From JADKIH01 sp031417395 (lineage in GTDB: Bacteria; Bacteroidota; Bacteroidia; AKYH767-A; 2013-40CM-41-45): a stretch of 64,000 nucleotides of DNA. The translations under genes were made by a program, and so were the position numbers. The stretch is from assembly GCA_031417395.1 (NCBI GenBank), contig JANOVM010000040.1, positions 1-64,000 on the forward strand, written 5' to 3'. The notes under the pieces are model-generated. The model had not been told where the DNA came from. It searched no databases and was given only the letters and a program-made list of their open reading frames with translations. Of the stretch, positions 10,091 to 19,241 are shown piece after piece; the first letter of the stretch is position 1; every line of letters begins with the position of its first letter.

Positions 10091-10906
10091 TCATTTAAAT
10101 GGCGAATCCGCTTCTTTAGCCATGTGATTGTATACCATTTTATCAACCATAGAAGGAAAAAATTTATTCAGCCAGACGGTTAGTTTTCCATTTAAAGTCA
10201 GTGTAAGATCTCTTTTTCTTTTGCGAATAGCCTCATAAATTAGTCCTGCCACCTTTGCAGATGTCATCATTTTCCCTTCTTCGCGCGGAGATGCTTGCTG
10301 TATCGCCCCCTTTTCTGAAAGAGCATTTTTTCTGATATCGGTAGCCGTAAAACCCGGACAAACAATTAGTACATGAAGATTTTTTTTCAGGTTTTCAGTT
10401 CTGACGGTTTCCAGAAAACCTTCCATGGCAAATTTGGAAGCAGAGTATCCTGTGCGTCCAGGCAAGCCTTTCTTTCCTGCTATGGATGAAATACCTACCA
10501 GACTTCCCTGCGATTGCAATAAGTAAGGTAAAGCAAATTTGGTACAATAAACTGTTCCCCAAAAATTCACATCCATGATTTTACGAAGAACATCTACATC
10601 GACATCGGCAAATAAAGCACGCATAGAAATGCCGGCATTATTAATTAGTACATCGATTCTTCCAAAACGCTTTATAGTCTGTTCAATAAGGTTTTTACAA
10701 TCGGCTTCTTTGCTGACATCACAGGTAACACTTAAAACATCATTGCCTAATGAAACAAGTCTGCTTTTAACAGCTTCCAGTTTTTGTTGATCGCGTGCTG
10801 CAAGAACAACTTTTGATTTTCCGGCAGCAAAGACTTCCGCTAAAGATTCGCCTATACCGCTTGAAGCACCTGTGATTATAACAACTTTATCTTTCATTTC
10901 AGGCAA
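10091..10906 (-). CDS. SDR-family oxidoreductase
   Basis: 271 residues, classical short-chain dehydrogenase. Nucleotide-binding motif TGASSGIG at about residues 13-20, LINNAGIS in the middle, and the catalytic Ser (GISSIAG) with YSASK. The acidic/basic pattern after strand 2 (LAARDQQKLE) suggests NADP(H). The C-terminal KRKRDLTLTLNGK is a helix-rich extension seen in DltE/YqjQ-like members. The start overlaps the end of the FAD oxidase gene by 8 bases, so the two are translationally coupled. Substrate unknown. Confidence 0.9.
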   Translation of the reverse strand: MPEMKDKVVIITGASSGIGESLAEVFAAGKSKVVLAARDQQKLEAVKSRLVSLGNDVLSVTCDVSKEADCKNLIEQTIKRFGRIDVLINNAGISMRALFADVDVDVLRKIMDVNFWGTVYCTKFALPYLLQSQGSLVGISSIAGKKGLPGRTGYSASKFAMEGFLETVRTENLKKNLHVLIVCPGFTATDIRKNALSEKGAIQQASPREEGKMMTSAKVAGLIYEAIRKRKRDLTLTLNGKLTVWLNKFFPSMVDKMVYNHMAKEADSPFK

Positions 10907-12296
10907 ATATTTTACCCGGATTTAAAATACCATTTGGATCGAAAAGTTTTTTAATCCCTTTCATTAAGTTGAGCTGAGTTTCATTAAAGGCAATGTCAAG
11001 GTAGCCTTTCTGAACATAACCTATTCCATGCTCTCCGGAAATGGTCCCTCCTAATTCAACACAAAGCTTAAAGATTTCCCGTATACCTAAAGGCACCTTT
11101 GTATTCCAGTCTTCATCAGAAATCTCTTCTTTAATAATATTGACATGCAGATTTCCATCACCCGCATGGCCATAACAAACACTTCTGAATCCGTATTTTT
11201 TTCCAATTGCTTTTACTCCTTTTAAAAGCACGGGTAATTCGGCTCTTGGTACAACGGTATCTTCCTCTTTGTATATTGAGTGAGATTTAACCGCTTCCCC
11301 TGCAGAGCGTCTTGCCCGCCACAAATCAGCTTTTTGCTGCGCTGTTTCTGCGAAAAGCACTTCATCACATTCGAATGAATAAAGAAGTTCTGAAATTTTT
11401 TCACATTCTTTGAACAACACGTCTTTGTCAGTTCCATCTACTTCAATAAACAGATAGGCCTGTATGCCATCCTTTAGCGGAATCTTAACATCGACATAAC
11501 GCATTACATACTCAATGCAATCTCTTTCCATAAACTCAAGGGCTGAAGGAGTTATGCCGGCACGGAAAATAGCGGAAACAGCTTCGCAGGCCTTTTCAGA
11601 ACTATAAAATGGAATTAACATCAATAAATTCTCCGTAGGCAAAGGAAGTAACTTAAAAACTATTTTTGTGATAATACCCAAAGTTCCCTCACTGCCTACT
11701 ATTAATTGAGTCAGGTTATAGCCAGTAGAATTTTTAAGAACGTTTGCTCCAGTCCACATTATTTCTCCTGTAGGCAGAACGATTTCACAATTCAGCACAT
11801 AGTCTTTCGTTACACCGTATTTTACCGCTTTAGGTCCTCCGGCACTTTCTGCCAGATTTCCGCCAAGGAAACAACTTCCTTTACTGGCAGGGTCAGGAGG
11901 ATAAAATAAATTTTTCTCTATCACTGCTTCCTGAAATACCTGATTAATGACACCGGGTTCCACAGTAGCTTGTTGATTGCGTTCATCGATATTTAAGATT
12001 TTATTAAAACGATTCATAGCAATTACAACACCGCCATGAACAGGTAAAGCTCCTCCGCTTAATCCTGTTCCGGCTCCTCTGGGAGTTACCGGAATTTTTT
12101 CAATGTTGCATAAGCGAAGTATTTGCGAAATCTCTTCGGGAAGACAAGGCTGTAAAACTACTTCAGGATAAAAACGGAGATCTTCAGTATAATCTTTAGC
12201 GTTTTCATCCAGCTTCTCTTTATCGGTAAAAACATATTCCTGCCCAACGATGCCTGCAAACTTTTTTAATAATTCAGGTGTAACTTTATTAAACAT
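10899..12296 (-). CDS. FAD-linked oxidase, GlcD / D-lactate dehydrogenase-like
   Basis: 465 residues. FAD-binding PCMH domain with PRGAGTGLSGGALPVHGG at about residues 74-91 and GGPKAVKYGVTKDYVLN, then an FAD-oxidase C-terminal domain (CYGHAGDGNLHVNII, GGTISGEHGIGYVQKGYL). This domain pair oxidises 2-hydroxy acids such as glycolate or D-lactate. It shares one base with the upstream propeller gene and overlaps the SDR gene. Which hydroxy acid it uses cannot be read from the sequence. Confidence 0.9.
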   Translation of the reverse strand: MFNKVTPELLKKFAGIVGQEYVFTDKEKLDENAKDYTEDLRFYPEVVLQPCLPEEISQILRLCNIEKIPVTPRGAGTGLSGGALPVHGGVVIAMNRFNKILNIDERNQQATVEPGVINQVFQEAVIEKNLFYPPDPASKGSCFLGGNLAESAGGPKAVKYGVTKDYVLNCEIVLPTGEIMWTGANVLKNSTGYNLTQLIVGSEGTLGIITKIVFKLLPLPTENLLMLIPFYSSEKACEAVSAIFRAGITPSALEFMERDCIEYVMRYVDVKIPLKDGIQAYLFIEVDGTDKDVLFKECEKISELLYSFECDEVLFAETAQQKADLWRARRSAGEAVKSHSIYKEEDTVVPRAELPVLLKGVKAIGKKYGFRSVCYGHAGDGNLHVNIIKEEISDEDWNTKVPLGIREIFKLCVELGGTISGEHGIGYVQKGYLDIAFNETQLNLMKGIKKLFDPNGILNPGKIFA

Positions 12297-13654
12297 TATT
12301 TATTTTTTTTCTTATTCATTTTAGGACTAACGGTTGGTACTGTATTCAATGTATATTTAAAAACTCTGATTGTTCCATTGGCTTCACCTGTATCATCACC
12401 TAAAAAATGTACGCTATTACCTCTTGATGCTATAGCTATAATGTGCGACAATCCGTAGACTAGAGAATCTGAATAAGTCCATTGAAAATCTATAGAATCA
12501 TTTTGCGCAATAAAAGGAATTAATGTGCTTTCCGGATGTATTGTTTTTGCACCAAAAATGTATGAACTTCCGGCAATTTCTGCATTGCTTATAAATCGTA
12601 CATCATCAGGGGCTTTTAATGTATATTTCTCTTTTCCACCCTTCGTAAGACAAAATATAAACGTTGAATTTTCGGAAATGTTATAATCAAAACAACTACC
12701 TGTAACATATACTGTGTTTTTGGCAGCAAGTAAATTAACAGCCCCGCAATCAGCTATTCTTCCATTGTAAAACGACTCCTGCAAAAGCCGTCCATTTCTG
12801 TTTAATTTAAGAACAGGAATATCGGCTCTGTCGTTGGAATGATTGACAAAACCGGATATATATATATTCATGGAATCATCTGCAGCAATGAATTTACCAA
12901 AATCACTTTGTGAAAGCGAACCGTTGAAAACAAATTGCCACTTTTTCTTTCCGGCAAGATCATACTTTAAAACAACTATATCCCCTGAATGAAGACCATT
13001 ATTAATGGTGCCACATACGTAAACATTGCTGGAATCATCAGCTATTAGCATATTGGCTACATCCATTTCAAGAGTTGAAAAAGAATGACGCCAGGAAAGC
13101 TCCCCTGACTGTTTAAAACACATGGTGATAATATTAATGCCTGAATCAAGTGAAGTCTCGTAACCACCAACAAAAACATTTCCGGATTTATCAGAAGTAA
13201 TGGAATTTCCGCAATCAAAAAGATGACCGGGACCATCGTGCAGGTAATCAAAAACGGGAATTCCGTCGCTGTTAAATTTGACTAAAAGCAAATCGGCTTT
13301 CCCGGAAGTGGATCTGGACATTCCCGTAATCCAAATATTACCGTTAGGATCAAAACACATGGATGTTGGAATATCATCTCCATGCAAATTACTATCATAA
13401 GACCGAATCCAAAGTTGATTCCCCAGAGGGTCAATTTTTTCGAGAATTATATTCTTAGTCGAATCTGAAAACCAGGTATTCCCTAAAACGTAGCAATTTT
13501 CCTGATTATCTACGAGTAAAGCAACAGCCTTGTTTATGCTGTTCAAAGAAAAACTGATGTCCCTGGACCATGCCATTGTAACAGGTTCATCCGCTTTAAT
13601 TTCCTTACCGGTAAAGGAAATTAGTAAAATCAACAAAATTTGTATTATTTTCAT
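12296..13654 (-). CDS. SBBP-like beta-propeller secreted protein
   Basis: 452 residues with a signal peptide. The body consists of repeated blades of the type D..GN.YV.G.......D..L.K.... (ENCYVLGNTW, GNIWITGMS, GNVFVGGYE, SNVYVCGTI, MNIYISGFV), typical of SBBP seven-bladed propellers. No T9SS sorting domain is present; it ends in a lysine-rich tail. It is the first gene of an overlapping trio with the FAD oxidase and SDR genes. A propeller ahead of two soluble oxidoreductases may reflect shared promoter use only. Confidence 0.8.
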   Translation of the reverse strand: MKIIQILLILLISFTGKEIKADEPVTMAWSRDISFSLNSINKAVALLVDNQENCYVLGNTWFSDSTKNIILEKIDPLGNQLWIRSYDSNLHGDDIPTSMCFDPNGNIWITGMSRSTSGKADLLLVKFNSDGIPVFDYLHDGPGHLFDCGNSITSDKSGNVFVGGYETSLDSGINIITMCFKQSGELSWRHSFSTLEMDVANMLIADDSSNVYVCGTINNGLHSGDIVVLKYDLAGKKKWQFVFNGSLSQSDFGKFIAADDSMNIYISGFVNHSNDRADIPVLKLNRNGRLLQESFYNGRIADCGAVNLLAAKNTVYVTGSCFDYNISENSTFIFCLTKGGKEKYTLKAPDDVRFISNAEIAGSSYIFGAKTIHPESTLIPFIAQNDSIDFQWTYSDSLVYGLSHIIAIASRGNSVHFLGDDTGEANGTIRVFKYTLNTVPTVSPKMNKKKNK

Positions 13655-13667
13655 CTTTAACAGGCCG

Positions 13668-13698
13668 TAAAAGTAGTGTTCTAAGAACGAAGAACAAA
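13668..13698 (-). promoter_or_regulatory. Bacteroidota-type promoter
   Basis: On the - strand TTTG (13695-13698) is followed by exactly 19 bases and then TACTTTTA (13668-13675). This matches the TTTG-N19-TAnnTTTG pattern except for the last base. It lies 13 bases before the propeller gene and should drive the three overlapping genes down to 10091. Confidence 0.65.
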
Positions 13699-13950
13699 GT
13701 GGGCAACGGGTGATTTTAGGTCAATAAAATGCTAATTATTAGCAATATCCCATAAAAAGGGAAATAGACCTAAATTGAACACAAGCAACGGTTTAATAAA
13801 ATTCAATTCTATTTTTAATTAATAATAAATAATTCGTGATTTTCTATTAAGGATTATAAATACAATTTTCTGACACTTTTTGTTAACAGTCGGGGATAAT
13901 TTCATCAAACATCTAATAGAAAAAAGTATCTTTATGGAAAATTTAATAAC

Positions 13951-14307
13951 ATGCAAATCACAGGAATCATTAAGGTAATTAAAGAAGAACAAAGCGTAAG
14001 TGAGAAGTTCAAGAAAAGAGAATTTGTCCTAACTGACAATTCTTCTCAATACCCTCAACACATCAGTTTTCAACTTACTCAGGATCGATGTAAATTAATT
14101 GATCAGGTTAATGTTGGAGATGTTATTACAGTACACTTCAACCTTCGCGGAAGAGAATGGACAAGTCCACAGGGAGAAATAAAATATTTTAATACCCTTG
14201 AAGCATGGAAAATAGACCGCAATGCACAGGCACCTGCTCAAAGCATGCCGGCAGAAAGCTATCAGAATATCCCTGCTTCACAAGGAAATGACGATCTTCC
14301 CTTTTAA
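13951..14307 (+). CDS. DUF3127 protein
   Basis: 118 residues. Residues 1-90 form an OB-like beta barrel (QITGIIKVIKEEQSVSEKFK, NVGDVITVHFNLRGREW) that fits DUF3127, a family of the Bacteroidota resembling single-strand DNA-binding proteins. It ends in an acidic DDLPF tail, the same kind of tip that SSB proteins use to recruit partners. I infer a nucleic-acid-binding role; this is not established. A TATCTTTA (13927-13934) upstream may be its -7 box, and a strong hairpin follows. Confidence 0.75.
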   Translation: MQITGIIKVIKEEQSVSEKFKKREFVLTDNSSQYPQHISFQLTQDRCKLIDQVNVGDVITVHFNLRGREWTSPQGEIKYFNTLEAWKIDRNAQAPAQSMPAESYQNIPASQGNDDLPF

Positions 14308-14330
14308 TTAGGCAGTATTACTGTTTAATA

Positions 14331-14389
14331 AAAAATCATCTCGAAAATATTCATTGATTTACAATGTTATTTTTGAGATGATTTTTTTT
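14331..14389 (+). terminator. hairpin terminator, probably bidirectional
   Basis: The arms AAAATCATCTC and GAGATGATTTT can pair, extended by AAAAT/ATTTT, and end in a T run at 14382-14389. The mirrored A run at the left would serve transcripts from the other side. It lies just after the DUF3127 gene and before the 3' end of the convergent FKBP gene. Confidence 0.7.
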
Positions 14390-14449
14390 GTCAGGTATTG
14401 ACATTTGCTCTTAGGTTTAGTCTTGCCCTAGCATAGCAAAAACGACTTA

Positions 14450-14941
14450 TTAATGTACGTGACCGTGAGAAATTTCTTCTTCAGAAGCATCACGTACATC
14501 GATTACTTCACCGGAAAAATGAAGTTTATGTCCTGCTAATGGATGATTAAAATCCATAGTAACTGTACTGTCGTCATAACCTCTTACAATACCATTCAAC
14601 ACATTACCATCGCTATCGGTAAGGGGGAGCATGTTTCCGATTTTTAAAATATTAAAGTCGACCACACCCTCTGTTTTGAAAATATCAATTGGCAATTTGA
14701 TGACAGCCGTTTCATCAGCATCGCCATAACCATCGGCAGATTCAATACTAAAATCGAACTGGTCACCTTTTAATTTTCCCTCCAGACCACTTTCAAATCC
14801 CGGAATCATCATTCCAAGTCCGAAAATAAATTGAAGAGGCTGCGTTTTGTCAGCCGTTTCCACATGTTTTTTATCATTTCCCGGAAGATGAGAAGACAAG
14901 TTATAGGTCACCGTCACAACCTTGTTCTTTGAAACTTGCAT
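14450..14941 (-). CDS. FKBP-type peptidyl-prolyl isomerase, SlyD-like
   Basis: 163 residues. Starts MQVSKNKVVTVTYNLSS, continues with PLQFIFGLGMMIPGFESGLEG (split FKBP domain with inserted flap domain), and the FKBP strand MDFNHPLAGHKLHFSGEVIDV near the C-terminus, ending in a short His-rich tail (EEISHGHVH). This is the SlyD architecture: proline isomerase plus chaperone, with possible metal binding by the His tail, which is much shorter here than in E. coli SlyD. A perfect promoter precedes it. Cytosolic. Confidence 0.88.
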   Translation of the reverse strand: MQVSKNKVVTVTYNLSSHLPGNDKKHVETADKTQPLQFIFGLGMMIPGFESGLEGKLKGDQFDFSIESADGYGDADETAVIKLPIDIFKTEGVVDFNILKIGNMLPLTDSDGNVLNGIVRGYDDSTVTMDFNHPLAGHKLHFSGEVIDVRDASEEEISHGHVH

Positions 14942-14957
14942 TATTATATTTTTTTTA

Positions 14958-14988
14958 CAAAGATAATGTTTAATATTATTTGACCAAG
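14958..14988 (-). promoter_or_regulatory. Bacteroidota-type promoter of the FKBP gene
   Basis: On the - strand CTTG (14985-14988), a 19-base spacer, then TATCTTTG (14958-14965), a perfect -7 box, 16 bases before the FKBP start codon. Confidence 0.7.
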
Positions 14989-15016
14989 AAGGGGAGAATT
15001 GTTGGGGGTGAATGTT

Positions 15017-15054
15017 TACTTTTGGGTACTAAGTACTAAATACTAGGTACTAAC
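15017..15054 (+). promoter_or_regulatory. -7 box followed by short GTACTAA-type repeats
   Basis: TACTTTTG at 15017-15024 matches TAnnTTTG on the + strand. It is followed by a run of degenerate 7-10-base repeats (GGTACTAAGTACTAAATACT then AGGTACTAA), ending right before the ATG at 15057. No -33 TTTG at the right spacing is seen. The repeats are self-complementary and lie in the untranslated leader. Confidence 0.45.
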
Positions 15055-15056
15055 TC

Positions 15057-16067
15057 ATGGATTCACTCACTCATACCGTACTTGGAGCTTGTGTTGGCGA
15101 GGTCATTGCCGGAAAAAAAATTGGCAAACATGCTATGTTTTGGGGTGCTTTGGCTAATAATATTCCTGATATTGATGTGGTCACTTCATTTTGGATGAAT
15201 CAGGCAGATTCCTTGCTTGCTCATAGGGGATTTACACATTCCATCCTTTTCGCTTTCTTGTTCCCCCCTATTCTGGCTTTTATATTTCAGCGTTTTTACA
15301 AGAATAAAAACATGCATTTCCGCGATTGGCTGTTGATTTTCGGAACGGGAATGTTCATTCATATTTTTATTGATGCTCTTACCTGTTATGGTACAGGCTG
15401 GTTCGAACCATTTAGCCATAAAAGGGTATCCATGAATATTCTTTTTGTGGCTGATCCGCTTTATACTATTGCTTTCATTGTAAGCTTTATTGCACTTTTA
15501 ATTATTAAAAAAAGAAAAGAATCGCGAACTGTATGGGCAAAGTGGGCCATTTATATTAGCTCTGCATATATCGTATTTGCATCTTTCATTAAGCTGAATA
15601 TTGATTCACATTTTAAAGAAGAATTGAAAAGTCAGAACATAACCTACAACAAGTATTTTACAACACCTGCTCCTCTTACAAGCTTCCTCTGGTACATGGT
15701 TGCTAAAAGCGATTCCGGTTTTTACATGGGGTACCGTTCCATTTTCGACAAATCGGATACTGTTCCTCTTCAATACAGAAAACAAAATGAAAACTTGATA
15801 GCAGCTTTACCTGAATCGAATGACCTTTTGAAATTAAAAAGATTTTCTAAAGATTATTATTCTGCTGAAAAATCAGGCGACACACTTTACTTTAACGACA
15901 TTCGTTTTGGTACTACAGGAGGATGGGAAAGACCAAATGAGGATTTTGTATTTCGCTATATACTAAACGAAGGAATGAATAATGACCTTGTTATTCAACG
16001 TGGCCGAATGAAATCAGCCGGTAAAGATGCCATTAAATCACTTTGGGAAAGAGTAAAAGGAAAATAA
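15057..16067 (+). CDS. membrane-bound metal-dependent hydrolase-like protein (DUF457/YdjM)
   Basis: 336 residues. Begins MDSLTHTVLGACVGEVIAG and continues with IPDIDV and AHRGFTHSI, the His/Asp residues typical of the YdjM (DUF457) family, interleaved with about five membrane helices up to residue 180. The C-terminal 150 residues are soluble. Family members are predicted inner-membrane metal-dependent hydrolases; the substrate is not known. Its 3' end is 12 bases from a convergent gene. Confidence 0.85.
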   Translation: MDSLTHTVLGACVGEVIAGKKIGKHAMFWGALANNIPDIDVVTSFWMNQADSLLAHRGFTHSILFAFLFPPILAFIFQRFYKNKNMHFRDWLLIFGTGMFIHIFIDALTCYGTGWFEPFSHKRVSMNILFVADPLYTIAFIVSFIALLIIKKRKESRTVWAKWAIYISSAYIVFASFIKLNIDSHFKEELKSQNITYNKYFTTPAPLTSFLWYMVAKSDSGFYMGYRSIFDKSDTVPLQYRKQNENLIAALPESNDLLKLKRFSKDYYSAEKSGDTLYFNDIRFGTTGGWERPNEDFVFRYILNEGMNNDLVIQRGRMKSAGKDAIKSLWERVKGK

Positions 16068-16079
16068 GACTTTTCTAAA

Positions 16080-16859
16080 TCAAAGTTCTCCGGCCTGAGC
16101 TATCAACTCAGCAATATCAAGAACCTTGACCTCCCCTTCTTTATTGAAGTTTTTGACACCGTCTGTCATCATAGTCATGCAAAATGGACAAGCAACTGCA
16201 ATGAAGTCCGGTTTTAATTCAAGAGCTTCTTCTGTACGTTCTATGTTTACATCCTTATTACCTTTTTCAGGCTCTTTGAACATCTGTGCTCCACCTGCAC
16301 CGCAGCAAAAACCATTTTGTCTCGATCGTTTCATTTCAACAAAAGCACTATCGAGTTTTGCTATGGTTTCACGAGGAGCTTCATACACATCATTACCTCT
16401 TCCCAAATAACAAGGATCGTGATATGTAATGCGTTTTCCGGAAAAAGCTCCGCCGCTGATAGAAAGCTTTCCTTCATTGAGAAGCGATTGAATCATTTCT
16501 GAATGATGTATTACTTCATACGTGCCACCCAGTTCGGGATATTCATTTTTTAAGGTATTGAAGCAATGAGGACAAGCCGTTACTATTTTTTTTACGCCAT
16601 AACCATTTAAAACCAAAATATTGGTTCTGGCCTGCATTTGAAATAAAAATTCATTACCCGCTCGCTTCGCAGGATCCCCCGTGCAGCTTTCTTCGGCCCC
16701 GAGAATGGCAAAGTTTACCTTACAATGATGAAGTATTTTAGCAACTGCTCTGGTAATCTTCTGAGCACGTTCATCAAAGCTCCCTGCACAACCTACCCAA
16801 AAAAGCACTTCCGGGGATTCGTTGCGGGAAGCATAATCAGCAAGTGTTTCAATTTTCAT
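16080..16859 (-). CDS. (Fe-S)-binding protein with two CCG domains
   Basis: 259 residues. Cys-rich CCG motifs occur twice: CPHCFNTL with YHDPCYLGR, and FCCGAGGAQMF with CPFCMTMM. This is the HdrB/GlpC/LutA-type fold that binds an unusual Fe-S cluster and passes electrons in heterodisulfide-reductase-like or lactate/glycolate oxidation complexes. The adjacent gene encodes the membrane 4Fe-4S partner, so together they look like a split HdrBC- or GlcF-like electron-transfer module at the inner membrane. Confidence 0.88.
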   Translation of the reverse strand: MKIETLADYASRNESPEVLFWVGCAGSFDERAQKITRAVAKILHHCKVNFAILGAEESCTGDPAKRAGNEFLFQMQARTNILVLNGYGVKKIVTACPHCFNTLKNEYPELGGTYEVIHHSEMIQSLLNEGKLSISGGAFSGKRITYHDPCYLGRGNDVYEAPRETIAKLDSAFVEMKRSRQNGFCCGAGGAQMFKEPEKGNKDVNIERTEEALELKPDFIAVACPFCMTMMTDGVKNFNKEGEVKVLDIAELIAQAGEL

Positions 16860-16867
16860 ATTCTAAG

Positions 16868-16940
16868 TAGGGCGATTTTAATATATTGTGTAAGTATTAA
16901 TTTGCTAATTCGTTAATTAGCTACTTAGCTAATTAATGAA
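16868..16940. repeat. AT-rich self-complementary spacer
   Basis: The gap between the two Fe-S genes contains GCTAATTCGTTAATTAGC (16904-16921), an almost perfect palindrome, plus an overlapping copy of TTAGCTAATTAA just downstream. This could be a processing or stability hairpin within the operon mRNA. No T tract follows. Confidence 0.45.
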
Positions 16941-18269
16941 TTAAATAACAACGTCCCTCCAATTTCCCCTGTCTGCCTGTGAAAACTGCCAGGGGGCTCC
17001 GTTGTTTTCGATTTTATTAAACATAGAAGCTAGTTCTGAAGGAACCTTACTCTCTTCCATTACAAGGTAACGGCGCATGTCGAGAATAATACTCAAAGGA
17101 TCAATATTAACCGGACAAGCCTGTACGCAAGCATTACAGCTCGTACATGCCCACAATTCTTCATCGGTAATATAATTAAAAAGAGATTTATCGTCTTTAA
17201 ATTCTTTTCCTGATTTATCTATTCCCCTTCCAACTTCTTCGAGTCTGTCGCGCGTATCCATCATTATTTTTCGGGGCGACAATAATTTTCCGGTTTGGTT
17301 AGCCGGACATTCAGAAGTACATCGTCCACACTCTGTGCATGAATAAGCGTCCATAAGCTGCTTCCAGCTAAGATCGATTACATCTTTTGCTCCAAAACGT
17401 ATTTGATCACCCGGAGCAGGGTCTACCTGAGCAGCAGGGTCCATCATTAGGAGAACTTCACGGGAAACATTTTTCATTTCATTAAACTTTCCCTTTTTCT
17501 CCAAATTGGAATACCAGGTATTGGGAAAAGCAAGGAGGATATGAAAATGTTTTGAATAAGGAACGTAATTCAGGAAAGCTAATATTCCAATGATATGAAA
17601 CCACCAGCATATTCTTTCAATGGTCAATAATGATTCAGAGGAAAACGAATTAAAAATTGAAGCATATAAACTGCTTATAGGAAAAGATCCAGCAGTAACA
17701 TAGTGTTCGAATGATCTTGATTGTAAAACCGAATCCGTTGCATTCATTGTCAGGAAAGCAAGCATTAATAGTATCTCCGTTATGAGAATGATGTTGGCAT
17801 CCGTTCTCGGCCAGCTTGTAAGTTCGCTCATGGTAAACCTTTTCAGCCGGATTACATTTCTTCGTATCAAAAAAATTACGCAGGAAACAAGCACCAGAAG
17901 TGCCAGTATTTCAAAACATCCAATAAGCATATTATAAATACTTCCTGCAAAAGAAAAAACCCTGTGCGTTCCTGTTATTCCATCGATGATTATTTCAACA
18001 ACTTCAATATTAATAATAACAAATCCTACATAGAGAAAAATGTGAAGAATACCTGCAACGGGCTTTGTCACCATTTTCGATTGTCCTAAAGCAACACGTA
18101 TCATGGTTTTCCAGCGCAAACTTCTATTGTCGCTTCGGTTAACTTCTCTCCCCAGACGAATATTTCGTATAACTTTTCTTAAGTTCTTTGTAAATAAAAA
18201 AACGGCCGCAGAGAAAATTAAGAGGAAAATTATTTGAGCCATTTCAATGCTTCTTATCCTTTTTTCCAA
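16941..18269 (-). CDS. membrane 4Fe-4S dicluster electron-transfer protein
   Basis: 442 residues. About five membrane helices in residues 10-250, with His residues that could hold haem (KPVAGILHIFLYVGF, WWFHIIGILAFL), followed by a soluble domain with two [4Fe-4S] motifs: CTECGRCTSECPANQ and CTSCNACVQACPVN. This resembles the HdrE/NarI-like plus HdrC fusion found in membrane-bound Fe-S reductases. With the CCG protein 81 bases downstream it probably exchanges electrons with the quinone pool. Its start lies 26 bases inside the MCE gene. Confidence 0.85.
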   Translation of the reverse strand: MEKRIRSIEMAQIIFLLIFSAAVFLFTKNLRKVIRNIRLGREVNRSDNRSLRWKTMIRVALGQSKMVTKPVAGILHIFLYVGFVIINIEVVEIIIDGITGTHRVFSFAGSIYNMLIGCFEILALLVLVSCVIFLIRRNVIRLKRFTMSELTSWPRTDANIILITEILLMLAFLTMNATDSVLQSRSFEHYVTAGSFPISSLYASIFNSFSSESLLTIERICWWFHIIGILAFLNYVPYSKHFHILLAFPNTWYSNLEKKGKFNEMKNVSREVLLMMDPAAQVDPAPGDQIRFGAKDVIDLSWKQLMDAYSCTECGRCTSECPANQTGKLLSPRKIMMDTRDRLEEVGRGIDKSGKEFKDDKSLFNYITDEELWACTSCNACVQACPVNIDPLSIILDMRRYLVMEESKVPSELASMFNKIENNGAPWQFSQADRGNWRDVVI

Positions 18270-19215
18270 ATGATATTAGTGAGAACTTCACATATCTGCC
18301 CGGGTTAACTCTAAAATCACTCAACAGTAAATCTAAACTGCGGGCTGATGCATTAAGATTGTCGTAAAGGCTATCATTAGTGGCCAGTTGACCGAGAGAC
18401 CCCTCGCCTTTATTAACTTTTTGAAGAACACCTGCAGTTTGTTCCAATGACTTTTTCATATTTTCCATTGTCTGAGAAATGTTCGATTTGGCAAGCGTAT
18501 CAGAAATAGCAGAAAAATTATTAATCATTGTTGTTATTTTCTCATTGTTGTTCTTAAGATTATTTGTGATTGATTCAATATTTTCAAAAATCATCTTCAG
18601 CTTACCGTCTTTATCCATCATGCTATCAAGGTTGTTTGAAACATGTTCAATGGAAGCAAGTGAGTTTGATATACTTTCAAAAGAACGCTTAAGATTATTT
18701 TTTGTGCGCTCATTAAAGACCTCATGAATAACCCGGAGAACAGAATCCATTGAAGCTAAAAGATTTTCCGTTTTTGCTTTTATCGGAGCAACCTGTGCCT
18801 GAAATTCTTCCGGAAGACTTTGCTGTAAGCCGGATAAGAGTGTATCGCCGTCCTGCAACTCTTCCTGTGAATCGCCCAAAAGAATACGAATTCCTTTTGA
18901 GCCCAGGATGTCCGTACTAAAAATCTGTGCTTTGGAATTTTTGGGAAGGCGGATATTATTATTAATCGTCATTGTAACAACGATTTTACCTCTGCCATCA
19001 TTCTGCATTCTGAGTTTCCTGATGAGACCTACTTTCAATCCATTGACCTGAACAGGGTTTGATGCTGCAAGTCCTTCCACCTGATCGTAAACAGCAAAAA
19101 GACTTTTATCGCTTGAAAAGAAATCTCTTCCTTTAAGAAAGTTCAATCCCCAAAACAACAAGGTTACTCCAGCGACAACGATAATTCCAATTTTTGTTTC
19201 TCTGGATAATTTCAT
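18244..19215 (-). CDS. MCE (MlaD-like) phospholipid-transport protein
   Basis: 323 residues from the ATG at 19213-19215 (MKLSRETKIGIIVVAGV). A TTG 30 bases upstream would overlap the amidase stop and seems less likely. One N-terminal membrane anchor, an MCE domain at about residues 30-115 (AVYDQVEGLAASNPVQVNGL, VGLIRKL), then a long helical coiled-coil region (about 140-300). Single-MCE proteins of this kind bridge the periplasm for lipid trafficking. Neighbours (amidase, LptD) support an envelope role. No MlaE/F genes are in view. Confidence 0.85.
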   Translation of the reverse strand: MKLSRETKIGIIVVAGVTLLFWGLNFLKGRDFFSSDKSLFAVYDQVEGLAASNPVQVNGLKVGLIRKLRMQNDGRGKIVVTMTINNNIRLPKNSKAQIFSTDILGSKGIRILLGDSQEELQDGDTLLSGLQQSLPEEFQAQVAPIKAKTENLLASMDSVLRVIHEVFNERTKNNLKRSFESISNSLASIEHVSNNLDSMMDKDGKLKMIFENIESITNNLKNNNEKITTMINNFSAISDTLAKSNISQTMENMKKSLEQTAGVLQKVNKGEGSLGQLATNDSLYDNLNASARSLDLLLSDFRVNPGRYVKFSLISFGKKDKKH

Positions 19216-19241
19216 TTTTTCATAAATGTAAATATTTTCGG

